A DNA stretch of 64,000 bases, taken from Mucilaginibacter rubeus (GTDB lineage Bacteria; Bacteroidota; Bacteroidia; Sphingobacteriales; Sphingobacteriaceae). Below, piece by piece: positions 1-7,211 of this stretch. Under the pieces are notes generated by a model that did no database searches, was not told the origin of the DNA, and was given only the letters and a program-made list of their open reading frames with translations. The stretch lies in assembly GCF_003286415.2 (NCBI RefSeq), contig NZ_CP043450.1, positions 6,138,001 through 6,202,000 of the forward strand. Reading direction: 5' to 3'. Position numbers and translations under genes: made by a program. Numbering within the stretch: the stretch's first letter is position 1; each line of letters opens with the position of its first letter.

Positions 1-254
1 GATACCTGTTTCAGCAACTCCCTGCCCGCGTTGTCCAAATTATCGCCGTGCTGGTCGTGGCTTAGCAAAACTACATCAATCTTACCAATATCAGTAGTCG
101 CCGGGCCTTCTGTTTTGTGATATGCGGGTTTATCATTGATCATGAATTGCTCGCCGACCGGGTCAAGCGTGGGGTCGGTCATGAACCGTAAGCCGCCAAT
201 TTCTAAAATAACGGTCGGGCCACCAATGTAGGTTACATTAACTTCGTTTTTCAT
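1..254 (-). CDS. MBL-fold metallohydrolase, 3' end cut by the window
   Basis: This is the N-terminal 84 residues of an UlaG-like metallo-beta-lactamase-fold hydrolase; the rest lies beyond base 1. It begins MKNEVNVTYIGGPTV, typical of the first beta strands, and has a metal-binding segment SHDQHGDNLD near residues 68-77, a variant of the HxHxDH motif common in this subgroup. Its start codon overlaps the stop of the upstream nitronate monooxygenase gene (ATGA), so the two are translationally coupled. The family hydrolyses esters, lactones or phosphodiesters; the substrate cannot be read from this fragment. Confidence 0.8.
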   Translation of the reverse strand, partial: MKNEVNVTYIGGPTVILEIGGLRFMTDPTLDPVGEQFMINDKPAYHKTEGPATTDIGKIDVVLLSHDQHGDNLDNAGRELLKQV

Positions 255-1327
255 GGGTTCATAATTTTGGTTGTATCTGCTATGATGGATTGCATCAGCT
301 CTGCGGCTTTGGTATGTTTTAATACAGGCGCAATCTGTCCGCCCCAAAACAAAACCATATCTAACTTTTGTTGCTCAAGAGCCGCTTTGCGTAATGGCGA
401 CATAAAGGTTGTTTGCAATGGGAAAGGCAAAAAACCGGCTTCTTTTCCTATCAGGTCTTTAGCTACCCGGCTGGTGATCCCCCGGCCAAGCCTTCCTGTA
501 AATGCCCGTGACAGTGTAGTATATTTTGCCGCGTCAGAAAAAAGCATTTGTCGGTGAACAGGAAGCGCACCCGATTCATCACAGGCTAAAAAGGCTGTAC
601 CTATTTGCACTGCATCAGCACCCAGTATCAGGGCCCCTGCTACTCCCCTGCCATTAGCTATACCTCCGGCAGCGATAACAGGCGTTTTAACTTTTTCCTT
701 TATCAACTGAAGCAACACAAAAGTACCGGTAGTTGACGCTTCTGCCTGTGCAAGGAATGATGGCCTGTGACCACCCGCTTCAAAGCCCGAAGCTATGATC
801 ATATCTACACCACTTGCCTCCAATGCAATAGCTTCATCTAAGGTAGTAGCCGCGCCTACTGTAACTATGCCCAGTCTGCGGCATTGTTCCATCACATCGG
901 CAGGTAGTGTACCAAACATAAAGCTGAATACCTTCGGGCGCAGGTCGAGGATAACTTGTAATTGATTTTCAAACCGCAATTTAAAAGGTGCAGGCTTAGG
1001 AGGGAGTGGAATCCCGGCCTCATCAAAATAAGGTTTAAACAACTGTGCCGCATGTTCAAACTGCTCATCTGTTGCCTCGCCGTTTGGCGCATCGGTTTCC
1101 GAAACCCAGATATTGATATTGTAAGGTTTGTTGGTCGCCGCCCTGATCCGCCTGTCTATCTCGACAATTTCTGAGCCGCTAAGGGTATAAGCCCCGTAGC
1201 CGCCTAACCCTCCCGCGTTTGATACGGTTGATACCAACTCGACCGAGGATAAATTACCGCCAAAAGGCCCCTGCATAATCGGGTAATCAATACCCAGTAT
1301 TTCTGTTGCTTTTGTGTTATACCACAT
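251..1327 (-). CDS. Nitronate monooxygenase family flavoprotein
   Basis: FMN-dependent TIM-barrel oxygenase of the 2-nitropropane dioxygenase/nitronate monooxygenase family, 358 residues, full length. Family features are the N-terminal YPIMQGPFGG loop, GFEAGGHRP with the likely catalytic histidine, AAGGIANGRG and GADAVQIGTAFLA, which form the FMN phosphate site. These enzymes oxidise toxic alkyl nitronates such as propionate 3-nitronate. The gene overlaps the MBL gene downstream and lies behind NTF2-like, SDR, tautomerase and YceI genes on the same strand. The 99 bp gap upstream (1328-1426) could hold its own promoter. Confidence 0.92.
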   Translation of the reverse strand: MWYNTKATEILGIDYPIMQGPFGGNLSSVELVSTVSNAGGLGGYGAYTLSGSEIVEIDRRIRAATNKPYNINIWVSETDAPNGEATDEQFEHAAQLFKPYFDEAGIPLPPKPAPFKLRFENQLQVILDLRPKVFSFMFGTLPADVMEQCRRLGIVTVGAATTLDEAIALEASGVDMIIASGFEAGGHRPSFLAQAEASTTGTFVLLQLIKEKVKTPVIAAGGIANGRGVAGALILGADAVQIGTAFLACDESGALPVHRQMLFSDAAKYTTLSRAFTGRLGRGITSRVAKDLIGKEAGFLPFPLQTTFMSPLRKAALEQQKLDMVLFWGGQIAPVLKHTKAAELMQSIIADTTKIMNP

Positions 1328-1426
1328 GGCTTTAATATTATTTTGTTAAGTCGATAGTACTAAGTCGCAAGTCATGAGTCTGATTTTCCCTTTTTACTTG
1401 GAACTTACAACTTTAGACCAAAGAGA

Positions 1427-1804
1427 TTAATTAGTATCGCTGATCATTTTATTTACGATGAGCCATTTACCGTTAAGTTTATGGAACGATAGAAACTCAT
1501 GGTAGTTGAAATCGTACATTTTTACCTGTACTTCGGCAACCGCGATTGAATTTACCGCCTTAACAGAAATAATTTTCCCTTCAAATGGTTTGCCCGAATC
1601 CTTAGGACTTACCCTGTTTTTTACACCATCGAGGTAAACATCCAATGTTTTAGCGTAAGGCTCGCCTTTTACATCGCCAAAAAGCAAGGTACCGGCATTC
1701 ATTACCTGGTTTAACAAATCCAAATTACCTTCGTAAATCCCTTTGAAGTAATAATTTTCAAGCGCCTGTTCAATGGCTGCTTTAGCTTGATTATTAGTTT
1801 CCAT
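1427..1804 (-). CDS. NTF2-like protein (putative lumazine-binding family)
   Basis: A 125-residue cytoplasmic protein with the cone-shaped NTF2-like fold. It has an N-terminal helical part (AIEQALENYYFKGIYEGN), a middle region with a conserved GEPYAKTLDVYLD stretch, and C-terminal strands ending FHKLNGKWLIVNKM. This resembles the Bacteroidota 'putative lumazine-binding' set. Such proteins bind small ligands or act as isomerases or decarboxylases; no clear catalytic residues can be named. It lies 71 bp downstream of the SDR gene on the same strand and probably belongs to the same inducible set. Confidence 0.8.
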   Translation of the reverse strand: METNNQAKAAIEQALENYYFKGIYEGNLDLLNQVMNAGTLLFGDVKGEPYAKTLDVYLDGVKNRVSPKDSGKPFEGKIISVKAVNSIAVAEVQVKMYDFNYHEFLSFHKLNGKWLIVNKMISDTN

Positions 1805-1875
1805 TTTGATGATAAATTAAAGCATTATGCCTGCCATTTAGCGAGGCATAATGCGGTTACTATAAATTTTTACAC

Positions 1876-2610
1876 TTAATTTAAATTACGGCCTGCTGCT
1901 GTGCCGCCATCAACATTGATAATAGCCCCGGTAATAAAATTGCTTTTAGCAACCGAGTAAGCCATTTGAGCTATGTCTTCCACTTCACCAACGCGGTTAA
2001 GCAAGTGCAGGCCTGCAGTTTGATCTGCATTATCGCCGTGCATTGGCGTACGAATGGTACCGGGAGCAATTGTATTTACCCTGATGTTGTCTTTGCCAAA
2101 CTCACCGGCCAGTTGTATGGTAAGCGCGTGTACCGCTCCTTTTGAAGCCATTTGCGCTGTAATAGGAACTCCGCTAAGCGCATGGTTAACCAATGGCGTG
2201 CCAATATTGATCACTACCCCATCGTGCTGTTTAATCATTTGCGGGATCACGGCCTGGGTGGTAAAATAGGTGCCTTTAAGATTGGTATCTAAAAAACGGT
2301 CAAGGTATGCTTCGTCAACCTCAAGGAATGGCCTGGTTTCAAAGATACCGGCGTTGTTCACTAAAACATCTACACTTCCAAATTTATCAATAGCTATTTG
2401 GGCCAGCTTTTCGCCTGTTGCCTTATCGCTTACGTTTCCGGCAACTGCGGCAAGGTTATCGCCTGCGCCAAGTTCCTGGTAAACTGCTTCCAGCTTATCG
2501 GCAGTTGTTGAGTTAATAACTACATTATCGCCCTTTTCTAAAAAATAACGGGCTATTTCTTTACCTATACCAGATGATGCACCGGTAACTATTATGGTTT
2601 GCTTTTTCAT
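1876..2610 (-). CDS. SDR family oxidoreductase lacking the usual catalytic tyrosine
   Basis: A 244-residue Rossmann-fold short-chain dehydrogenase/reductase. The cofactor motif TGASSGIG is at residues 9-16, NNAG near 85-88, and the C-terminal block IRVNTIAPGTIRTPM is normal. The active-site YxxxK appears as Q153-M-A-S-K157: lysine is kept but the tyrosine position is glutamine, and the preceding serine block reads NIGTP. Oxidoreductase activity by the standard mechanism is therefore uncertain. It is followed upstream by the tautomerase gene with a 4 bp gap, so they form an operon. Confidence 0.85.
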   Translation of the reverse strand: MKKQTIIVTGASSGIGKEIARYFLEKGDNVVINSTTADKLEAVYQELGAGDNLAAVAGNVSDKATGEKLAQIAIDKFGSVDVLVNNAGIFETRPFLEVDEAYLDRFLDTNLKGTYFTTQAVIPQMIKQHDGVVINIGTPLVNHALSGVPITAQMASKGAVHALTIQLAGEFGKDNIRVNTIAPGTIRTPMHGDNADQTAGLHLLNRVGEVEDIAQMAYSVAKSNFITGAIINVDGGTAAGRNLN

Positions 2611-2614
2611 TGTC

Positions 2615-2833
2615 TTACTTTTTATCGGCAGTAATGCCTTTTTCTCTTAATACCGATACCTGTTCGCCGGCATAACCCCAATCATCCAGTTCAACTTCGT
2701 TGATCACCACATGGGTTAAGTGCGGATCTTTATTCAGGGTATTGGTTATTAAATCGGTTACACCCTTTATCAGGGTTTGTTTCTGCTCGCGGGTAACACC
2801 TTCGCGGGTCAGTTCAATTTTTACGTATGGCAT
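2615..2833 (-). CDS. 4-oxalocrotonate tautomerase-like protein
   Basis: A 72-residue tautomerase-superfamily subunit beginning Met-Pro-Tyr-Val. After removal of Met the N-terminal proline would act as the general base. The body (TREQKQTLIKGVTDLI, then HVVINEVELDDWGYAG) matches the beta-alpha-beta fold of 4-OT subunits, which assemble as hexamers. Family members interconvert enol and keto forms of unsaturated diacids or dehalogenate small acids; the substrate is unknown. It sits between yceI (29 bp gap) and the SDR gene (4 bp gap), pointing to one transcript. Confidence 0.88.
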   Translation of the reverse strand: MPYVKIELTREGVTREQKQTLIKGVTDLITNTLNKDPHLTHVVINEVELDDWGYAGEQVSVLREKGITADKK

Positions 2834-2862
2834 AGCTTTGGTTTTTAAGCTAAAGCTGTTGA

Positions 2863-3396
2863 TTAAACAGCTTTAGCGGTTATGTTTACATTCAGGTCAA
2901 AATCATTATAGATCAGGGTATCGCCCAGGTCTTTAAAAAAGTTTCCGGAACGGAACCTCATGCCGTATTTGGTACGGTCAACTACAACCTTACCTGTTGC
3001 GCTTACAATGTCAGCGGTGGTGGTAACCTGTGCGTCAAAACTTACAGGATGAGTAATACCTTTTATAGTCAGGTTACCGATGATACGATAAGTATCATTG
3101 CTTTCTTTGCTGATAGCTGTAATTACAAACTGAGCTTCAGGGTAATTGTCAGAATTGAAGAAGTCGTCAGAAGCGAGGTGACCTGCAAACTGGGCGTTGG
3201 TAGCCGGATCAGTTACGTCAAGTATTTTGATAGAAGTGGTGTCGATAGTGAATTTACCGTCGGCTAATTGTCCATCGGCAAAATTTAAAGAGCCTTCTTT
3301 TATAGCGATGGTACCATTGTGTGCGCCTGTAACCTTCCGACCAACCCAGTCGATGTTACTTTTTGCGCTGATGATTTCAAATTTTTGAGTTTCCAT
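2863..3396 (-). CDS. YceI family lipocalin-like protein
   Basis: A 177-residue YceI-domain protein. The beta-barrel pattern (SNIDWVGRKVTGAHNGTI, LNFADGQLADGKFTID, then LTIKGITHPVSFDA) is characteristic; the family binds isoprenoid or other amphipathic lipids. There is no signal peptide, so this is the cytoplasmic variant. It is the first gene after the Crp/Fnr gene on the minus strand. A -7-like element and two CRP-type palindromes lie within about 110 bp upstream, making it the likely lead gene of the set running to the window's left edge. Confidence 0.92.
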   Translation of the reverse strand: METQKFEIISAKSNIDWVGRKVTGAHNGTIAIKEGSLNFADGQLADGKFTIDTTSIKILDVTDPATNAQFAGHLASDDFFNSDNYPEAQFVITAISKESNDTYRIIGNLTIKGITHPVSFDAQVTTTADIVSATGKVVVDRTKYGMRFRSGNFFKDLGDTLIYNDFDLNVNITAKAV

Positions 3397-3420
3397 TTTG
3401 TTTTGTCTTTAATGACAATA

Positions 3421-3428
3421 CAAAGTTG
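3421..3428 (-). promoter_or_regulatory. Candidate -7 element of the yceI promoter
   Basis: On the minus strand this reads CAACTTTG, seven of eight positions of the Bacteroidota -7 consensus TAnnTTTG. The centre of the nearer CRP-type palindrome is 37 bp upstream of its edge, so the activator would sit near -41, class II geometry. The transcription start is inferred, not seen. Confidence 0.5.
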
Positions 3429-3450
3429 GGGGCAAATAGCCTGGAAACTG

Positions 3451-3466
3451 TGTGACCTACATCACA
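3451..3466. promoter_or_regulatory. CRP/FNR-type operator, proximal to yceI
   Basis: TGTGACCTACATCACA is a perfect TGTGA-N6-TCACA palindrome in the 109 bp gap between the Crp/Fnr gene and yceI. It is 55 bp upstream of the yceI start codon. The adjacent regulator has a recognition helix reading SRETLSR, carrying the R, E and R residues that in E. coli CRP contact this half-site. Confidence 0.75.
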
Positions 3467-3487
3467 ATTGAAACGCCGCCTTATTTA

Positions 3488-3503
3488 TGTGATCTGCATC
3501 ACA
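3488..3503. promoter_or_regulatory. CRP/FNR-type operator, distal to yceI
   Basis: TGTGATCTGCATCACA is a second perfect TGTGA-N6-TCACA palindrome, 37 bp upstream of the proximal one and only 2 bp downstream of the Crp/Fnr stop codon. The bases just outside are also symmetric (A...T). Tandem sites suggest cooperative or combined class I and II activation of the yceI set. Confidence 0.72.
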
Positions 3504-3505
3504 TT

Positions 3506-4078
3506 TCAGGAATGGTATAAACGGCTCAGCGTTTCCCTTGAAACACCTAAGTAAGAGGCTATTAGTTGTTTTGGAACTATATTATACAATGTTGGATATT
3601 GTGCCAGTAACTCTTCATAACGGTGTTTGGCATCGTTATTCATGAACGATAAAAGCCTTTTTTGCGTGGCCACGTAACCTTTATTGGTACGCCAGCGAAA
3701 GAAGTGCTCCCCTTCATGAATTTCCCTGCAAAGTTTTTCACGGTCCTGGCTGGTGAGGCAAAGCACTTCGGCATCAGTAATACAGTCTACGTTAACTGTA
3801 GCGCGCTCACCACTGTAAAGGGCGTTGTAGTCCGAAGCCCACCAGGTTGGCATGGCAAACTGCAGGATGAACATTTTCATATCATCGTTAATAAAAAACG
3901 ATTTCAGATAGCCTGAAAGCACAAAATACTCACAGTCTACCTTATCACCCTCGCCTATTATAGTCTGGCCTTTTTTAAAGGTTTTGTAGGTAAAATGCGA
4001 AAAGAAATAATCGAACTGTTCGTCGGTTAAAGTAATGGTTTTGCTTACGTGTTCTTTTAAAATTTCTTTAGGCTGCAT
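3506..4078 (-). CDS. Crp/Fnr family transcriptional regulator
   Basis: A 190-residue regulator: N-terminal cyclic-nucleotide-binding-type beta-roll (about residues 25-115, with GEGDKVDCEYFVLSGYLKS), a dimerisation helix, then a short C-terminal helix-turn-helix ending in VPKQLIASYLGVSRETLSRL. The protein stops just after the recognition helix, usual for this Bacteroidota subgroup. There is no N-terminal cysteine cluster, so an FNR-type Fe-S sensor is unlikely; the ligand is unknown. The recognition helix keeps the CRP-like R-E-x3-R pattern, matching the TGTGA-N6-TCACA sites just downstream. No such site was seen in front of this gene itself. Confidence 0.9.
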   Translation of the reverse strand: MQPKEILKEHVSKTITLTDEQFDYFFSHFTYKTFKKGQTIIGEGDKVDCEYFVLSGYLKSFFINDDMKMFILQFAMPTWWASDYNALYSGERATVNVDCITDAEVLCLTSQDREKLCREIHEGEHFFRWRTNKGYVATQKRLLSFMNNDAKHRYEELLAQYPTLYNIVPKQLIASYLGVSRETLSRLYHS

Positions 4079-4270
4079 GATATATAAAATAACTACAAAA
4101 ACTCAAATTTGGACAAGGAAGTTAACGCTTAACTTTCTCGTTTATACGGCTTCCGCTTATTTTAGTTTCGCCATTGCAGAAATAGCAGGTACAATTGGTT
4201 TAAGTAAAATTAAGTCAATTATATTTTGTTGCAACATTACCGGCCATAAAAAATTTACTTTTACTATAGC

Positions 4271-4756
4271 ATGAAAAAACTGAATGATATTTTGCTGCTG
4301 GGCGATGAGCGCCTTTACCAGGTTTGTGATCCGGTAATGCAAAACGAACTCCCTTTGTTAAATGGCTGGATAGCCGATATGCATAACGTAATGAAGGAGA
4401 TCAGGCAGAAATACAACTTCGGCCGGGCTATTGCAGCGCCGCAGTTGGGTATTATGAAGCGGCTGGTTTACATGAATATCGACAACCCGGTTATTTTCAT
4501 CAACCCGGAAATACAGGATGTCAGCGATGAACTTTTTGAACTTTGGGACGATTGTATGAGCTTTCCAAACCTGCTGGTAAAAGTTAAGAGGCATAAAACT
4601 ATCACTGTAAACTATCTTGACGAAAACTGGCAGCAGCAACAATGGGCAATGACCGATGCCCTGTCCGAACTGATGCAGCACGAGAATGATCATTTAAACG
4701 GCATTTTGTGCACCATGCGCGCCATCGATAGTATGTCGTTCAAATGGCGGCCATAA
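4271..4756 (+). CDS. Peptide deformylase-like protein (divergent)
   Basis: A 161-residue peptide deformylase homologue, divergent from the Crp/Fnr gene. The three motifs are recognisable but altered: motif 1 is FGRAIAAPQ (residues 50-58), motif 2 is DDCMS with metal-ligand Cys95 instead of EGCLS, and motif 3 is HENDH (137-141) with both metal-binding histidines and the catalytic glutamate. Metal binding and catalysis look intact. The altered motifs suggest a second, specialised deformylase rather than the housekeeping copy, which usually lies near fmt or an RNase H-like gene. The VOC gene follows after 8 bp. Confidence 0.87.
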   Translation: MKKLNDILLLGDERLYQVCDPVMQNELPLLNGWIADMHNVMKEIRQKYNFGRAIAAPQLGIMKRLVYMNIDNPVIFINPEIQDVSDELFELWDDCMSFPNLLVKVKRHKTITVNYLDENWQQQQWAMTDALSELMQHENDHLNGILCTMRAIDSMSFKWRP

Positions 4757-4764
4757 TCTGATTC

Positions 4765-5148
4765 ATGAAACAATTTATAGCACATATTACGGTAGTTGTC
4801 AGCAACTACGATGAAGCAATTCAGTTTTACACGGAGAAATTGAATTTCGACTTAATTGAAGATACGCTGATCAATGAAAATAAAAGATGGGTTTTAGTAA
4901 GGCCGAAGGGTTCATCGGAATGCAGTTTGCTATTAGCAAAGGCTGTAGGAGAAGAACAACAACAGAGAATAGGCCGGCAAACGGGCGGCCGCGTATTTCT
5001 TTTTTTAAGAACCGATGATTTCTGGCGCGACTACCATGCAATGCGGAACAGAAACATAGAGTTTGTACGTGAACCCAAGGCTGAATCATATGGCACAGTT
5101 GCCGTTTTTAAAGATCCCTTTGGTAATTTATGGGACTTGCTGGGTTGA
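4765..5148 (+). CDS. VOC family protein (glyoxalase/bleomycin resistance fold)
   Basis: A 127-residue vicinal-oxygen-chelate protein with paired beta-alpha-beta-beta-beta modules. The N-terminal half has HITVVVSNYDEAIQFYTEKL with His8 as a potential metal ligand; the C-terminal half has GTVAVFKDPFGNLWDLLG, where the family's last acidic ligand is replaced by Asp in WDLLG. Members include glyoxalase I, thiol transferases and dioxygenases; the reaction cannot be assigned. It follows the deformylase by 8 bp on the same strand. Confidence 0.88.
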   Translation: MKQFIAHITVVVSNYDEAIQFYTEKLNFDLIEDTLINENKRWVLVRPKGSSECSLLLAKAVGEEQQQRIGRQTGGRVFLFLRTDDFWRDYHAMRNRNIEFVREPKAESYGTVAVFKDPFGNLWDLLG

Positions 5149-5285
5149 ATTTATGCTTACCGCTTTACCGCTGAAAAGGCCACATAAAAACTTGCAATTG
5201 GCGTATAATAAATAAAACTTAAAACACCTGTAACGTATAGGGGTAATATGTGGTCATAGTTGTATCACTATTAAAAACCCCTTTT

Positions 5286-6326
5286 ATGAAGAATTATATT
5301 TTACTCCTTCTACTTGCCGGCCAAACTGCTGTTGCGGCCGCGCAGGATGGCGATAGCCGTTCATTATACCTCACCAGGTCATTAGCCAACGATGCCATTA
5401 CCAGTGCTGTAGTACGCACATCGGCAGGTGGCATTGTAGTTAGCGGACAAGCCGGACAGGCACCGCGTGTTGAAGTTTATATTAAAGGCAATAACGGCAA
5501 CGAACTTTCAAAAGAAGAGATCAAAAAACGCCTGGATAAAGATTATACCCTTGATATTTCGGTAACCGGACATGAAGTGAAAGCCATAGCCAAAAGTAAA
5601 CGCCAAAGCTTTTTTAACTGGAGAAGCTCACTGAGCATCTCGTTCCGCATTTATGTGCCGCAGCAATGCTCAACCGATCTGGAAACCAGTGGCGGCGGTA
5701 TTGGTCTGGATAATTTAAAAGGTAACGAGAAATTTAGCACCAGCGGCGGCGGCTTACAGATAGACAGGCTCAATGGCGTTATTCGCGGTAATACCTCGGG
5801 CGGCGGCATCCATGTTTCTAACTCAGGCGATGATATCTCTCTTGAAACCAGCGGTGGCGGCATCGAGGCGAAAAACTGCAACGGAAAAATCAGACTTGAA
5901 ACCAGCGGCGGCGGCATCACTTTAGAAAACCTTAAAGGCACCATCAATGCCGAAACCAGCGGTGGCGGCGTTAACGGCAATAACATCACCGGCGAATTGA
6001 TCACCAGCACATCAGGCGGCAGCATTGATCTTAAACGTATGGCGGCCAGTGTTAGCGCTGAAACAAGCGGTGGCGGATTGTACGCGCAAATGCTTAAAGT
6101 TGGTAAATACCTTAAACTGCAATCAAGCGCGGGCAATGTCGATATCGAGCTTCCTCAAAACCAGGGCTATGATCTTGACCTCAGGGGCGAAGGTGTATCT
6201 CCATCATCGGTTGCCAAATTTAACGGCCAATGGGAAAAAGAACGGGTTAACGGCAAATACAACGGCGGCGGCATCCCGGTTAAAGCCGAGGCATCCGGCG
6301 GTAGCGTTAATATTAAATTCAGATAA
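5286..6326 (+). CDS. Secreted DUF4097-type beta-solenoid repeat protein
   Basis: Translation from the ATG at 5286 gives a 346-residue protein with a signal peptide (MKNYILLLLLAGQTAVAAAQ). An N-terminal domain of about 130 residues is followed by some nine rungs built on TSGGG(I/V/L), spaced 17-20 residues apart (LETSGGGIGL, FSTSGGGLQI, ETSGGGIEA and so on), as in a right-handed beta-solenoid of the DUF4097 putative adhesin type. It is likely periplasmic or outer-surface; function is unknown. A 12-codon extension upstream is possible but would precede the signal peptide. A strong bidirectional terminator follows. Confidence 0.85.
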   Translation: MKNYILLLLLAGQTAVAAAQDGDSRSLYLTRSLANDAITSAVVRTSAGGIVVSGQAGQAPRVEVYIKGNNGNELSKEEIKKRLDKDYTLDISVTGHEVKAIAKSKRQSFFNWRSSLSISFRIYVPQQCSTDLETSGGGIGLDNLKGNEKFSTSGGGLQIDRLNGVIRGNTSGGGIHVSNSGDDISLETSGGGIEAKNCNGKIRLETSGGGITLENLKGTINAETSGGGVNGNNITGELITSTSGGSIDLKRMAASVSAETSGGGLYAQMLKVGKYLKLQSSAGNVDIELPQNQGYDLDLRGEGVSPSSVAKFNGQWEKERVNGKYNGGGIPVKAEASGGSVNIKFR

Positions 6327-6340
6327 TTCGATAACGCATA

Positions 6341-6382
6341 AAAGAAAGAAGCCCGGGTAAATTTACCCGGGCTTCTTTCTTT
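6341..6382. terminator. Bidirectional terminator between convergent genes
   Basis: A perfect inverted repeat of two 21-base arms (6341-6361 and 6362-6382) with GC-rich core GCCCGGGTAAA/TTTACCCGGGC. The outer arm supplies A and T tracts on both strands, so it can end transcription of the DUF4097 gene and of the minus-strand gene at 6396. Confidence 0.92.
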
Positions 6383-6395
6383 TTTATAATGCAAT

Positions 6396-7115
6396 CTATT
6401 TAGTTGCGTTTTTCGAATTGTAGTCATTAAACGCGGCTACTATACCATCTGCTTCCTCCTGTTTAAAAGCGGTCTTTTTGGCCATTGCTACCATACGGGC
6501 AGCCAATCCTTTTTTAACGGGCTGATTTCCGTAGCTTCCACTTTTGTATTTCTCCAGCACCTCCGGCGTATCTTCAAAATATTTCTGAAGGTCATAATCA
6601 AAAGCATTTCGCAGTTTATCATTATCCTTCTGAGCCAAAATAAAATACCCGCGGATCAAAGCATCCTTTTTCTCTTTCTCTCTTCTTTCTATCTCTTCTT
6701 CGCTGGCTACATAAACGGCAACATCAGCGGGATATTCATAAAAACGATGTGCGGTGATCCGGCCAACAGCCAGCCGTTCCATCATATGGTCGTTAGTGCC
6801 CATACTTTTAAGTTGAAGGTTTTGCAGGTCAACATAATGCACTTTATCAAACAAACGGGTACCAACCACATAAAACTTCATATCATCGGCCTTGATCCGC
6901 TTTGGCTTTACATTCGGATCTTTAGCAAAAGCGACTGAATCTTTAACCCGGATATAGCGCTGATTATACCAGGGCTCGGCTTCGTTAAGGGCTATTACAC
7001 CACCCACACGTGTGCCATCATTCATTATTACATAGCCTGGTTGGTAATCTTGCGCTTTACAGATAGAAATGCCAATAAATAATATAAATACTAATAAGGT
7101 GTAAGATTTTTTCAT
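6396..7115 (-). CDS. Secreted protein of unknown function
   Basis: Translation from the ATG at 7115 gives 239 residues with a signal peptide (MKKSYTLLVFILFIGISICKAQ). The mature part starts DYQPGYVIMNDGTRVGGVIAL, a pattern seen in secreted Bacteroidota proteins of unknown function. It has a basic/acidic helical stretch in the middle (EEEIERREKEKKDALIRG) and ends in a lysine-rich segment. An upstream ATG at 7136 would add seven residues and spoil the signal peptide. No enzymatic motif was recognised. Confidence 0.75.
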   Translation of the reverse strand: MKKSYTLLVFILFIGISICKAQDYQPGYVIMNDGTRVGGVIALNEAEPWYNQRYIRVKDSVAFAKDPNVKPKRIKADDMKFYVVGTRLFDKVHYVDLQNLQLKSMGTNDHMMERLAVGRITAHRFYEYPADVAVYVASEEEIERREKEKKDALIRGYFILAQKDNDKLRNAFDYDLQKYFEDTPEVLEKYKSGSYGNQPVKKGLAARMVAMAKKTAFKQEEADGIVAAFNDYNSKNATK

Positions 7116-7211
7116 GTCATAAGGTTTATAAATCATTATAAAGCTACCAATTATTCACAAATACCCTACATCAATATTATTTAATAACATTGGCATAATA
7201 ATGCCGGTTAG

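Noticed and set aside
5651..6136. Open frame of 161 codons on the minus strand rich in PPPLVS
   Set aside because: It is the complement of the TSGGG repeats of the DUF4097 gene; the repeat pattern is explained by the sense protein.
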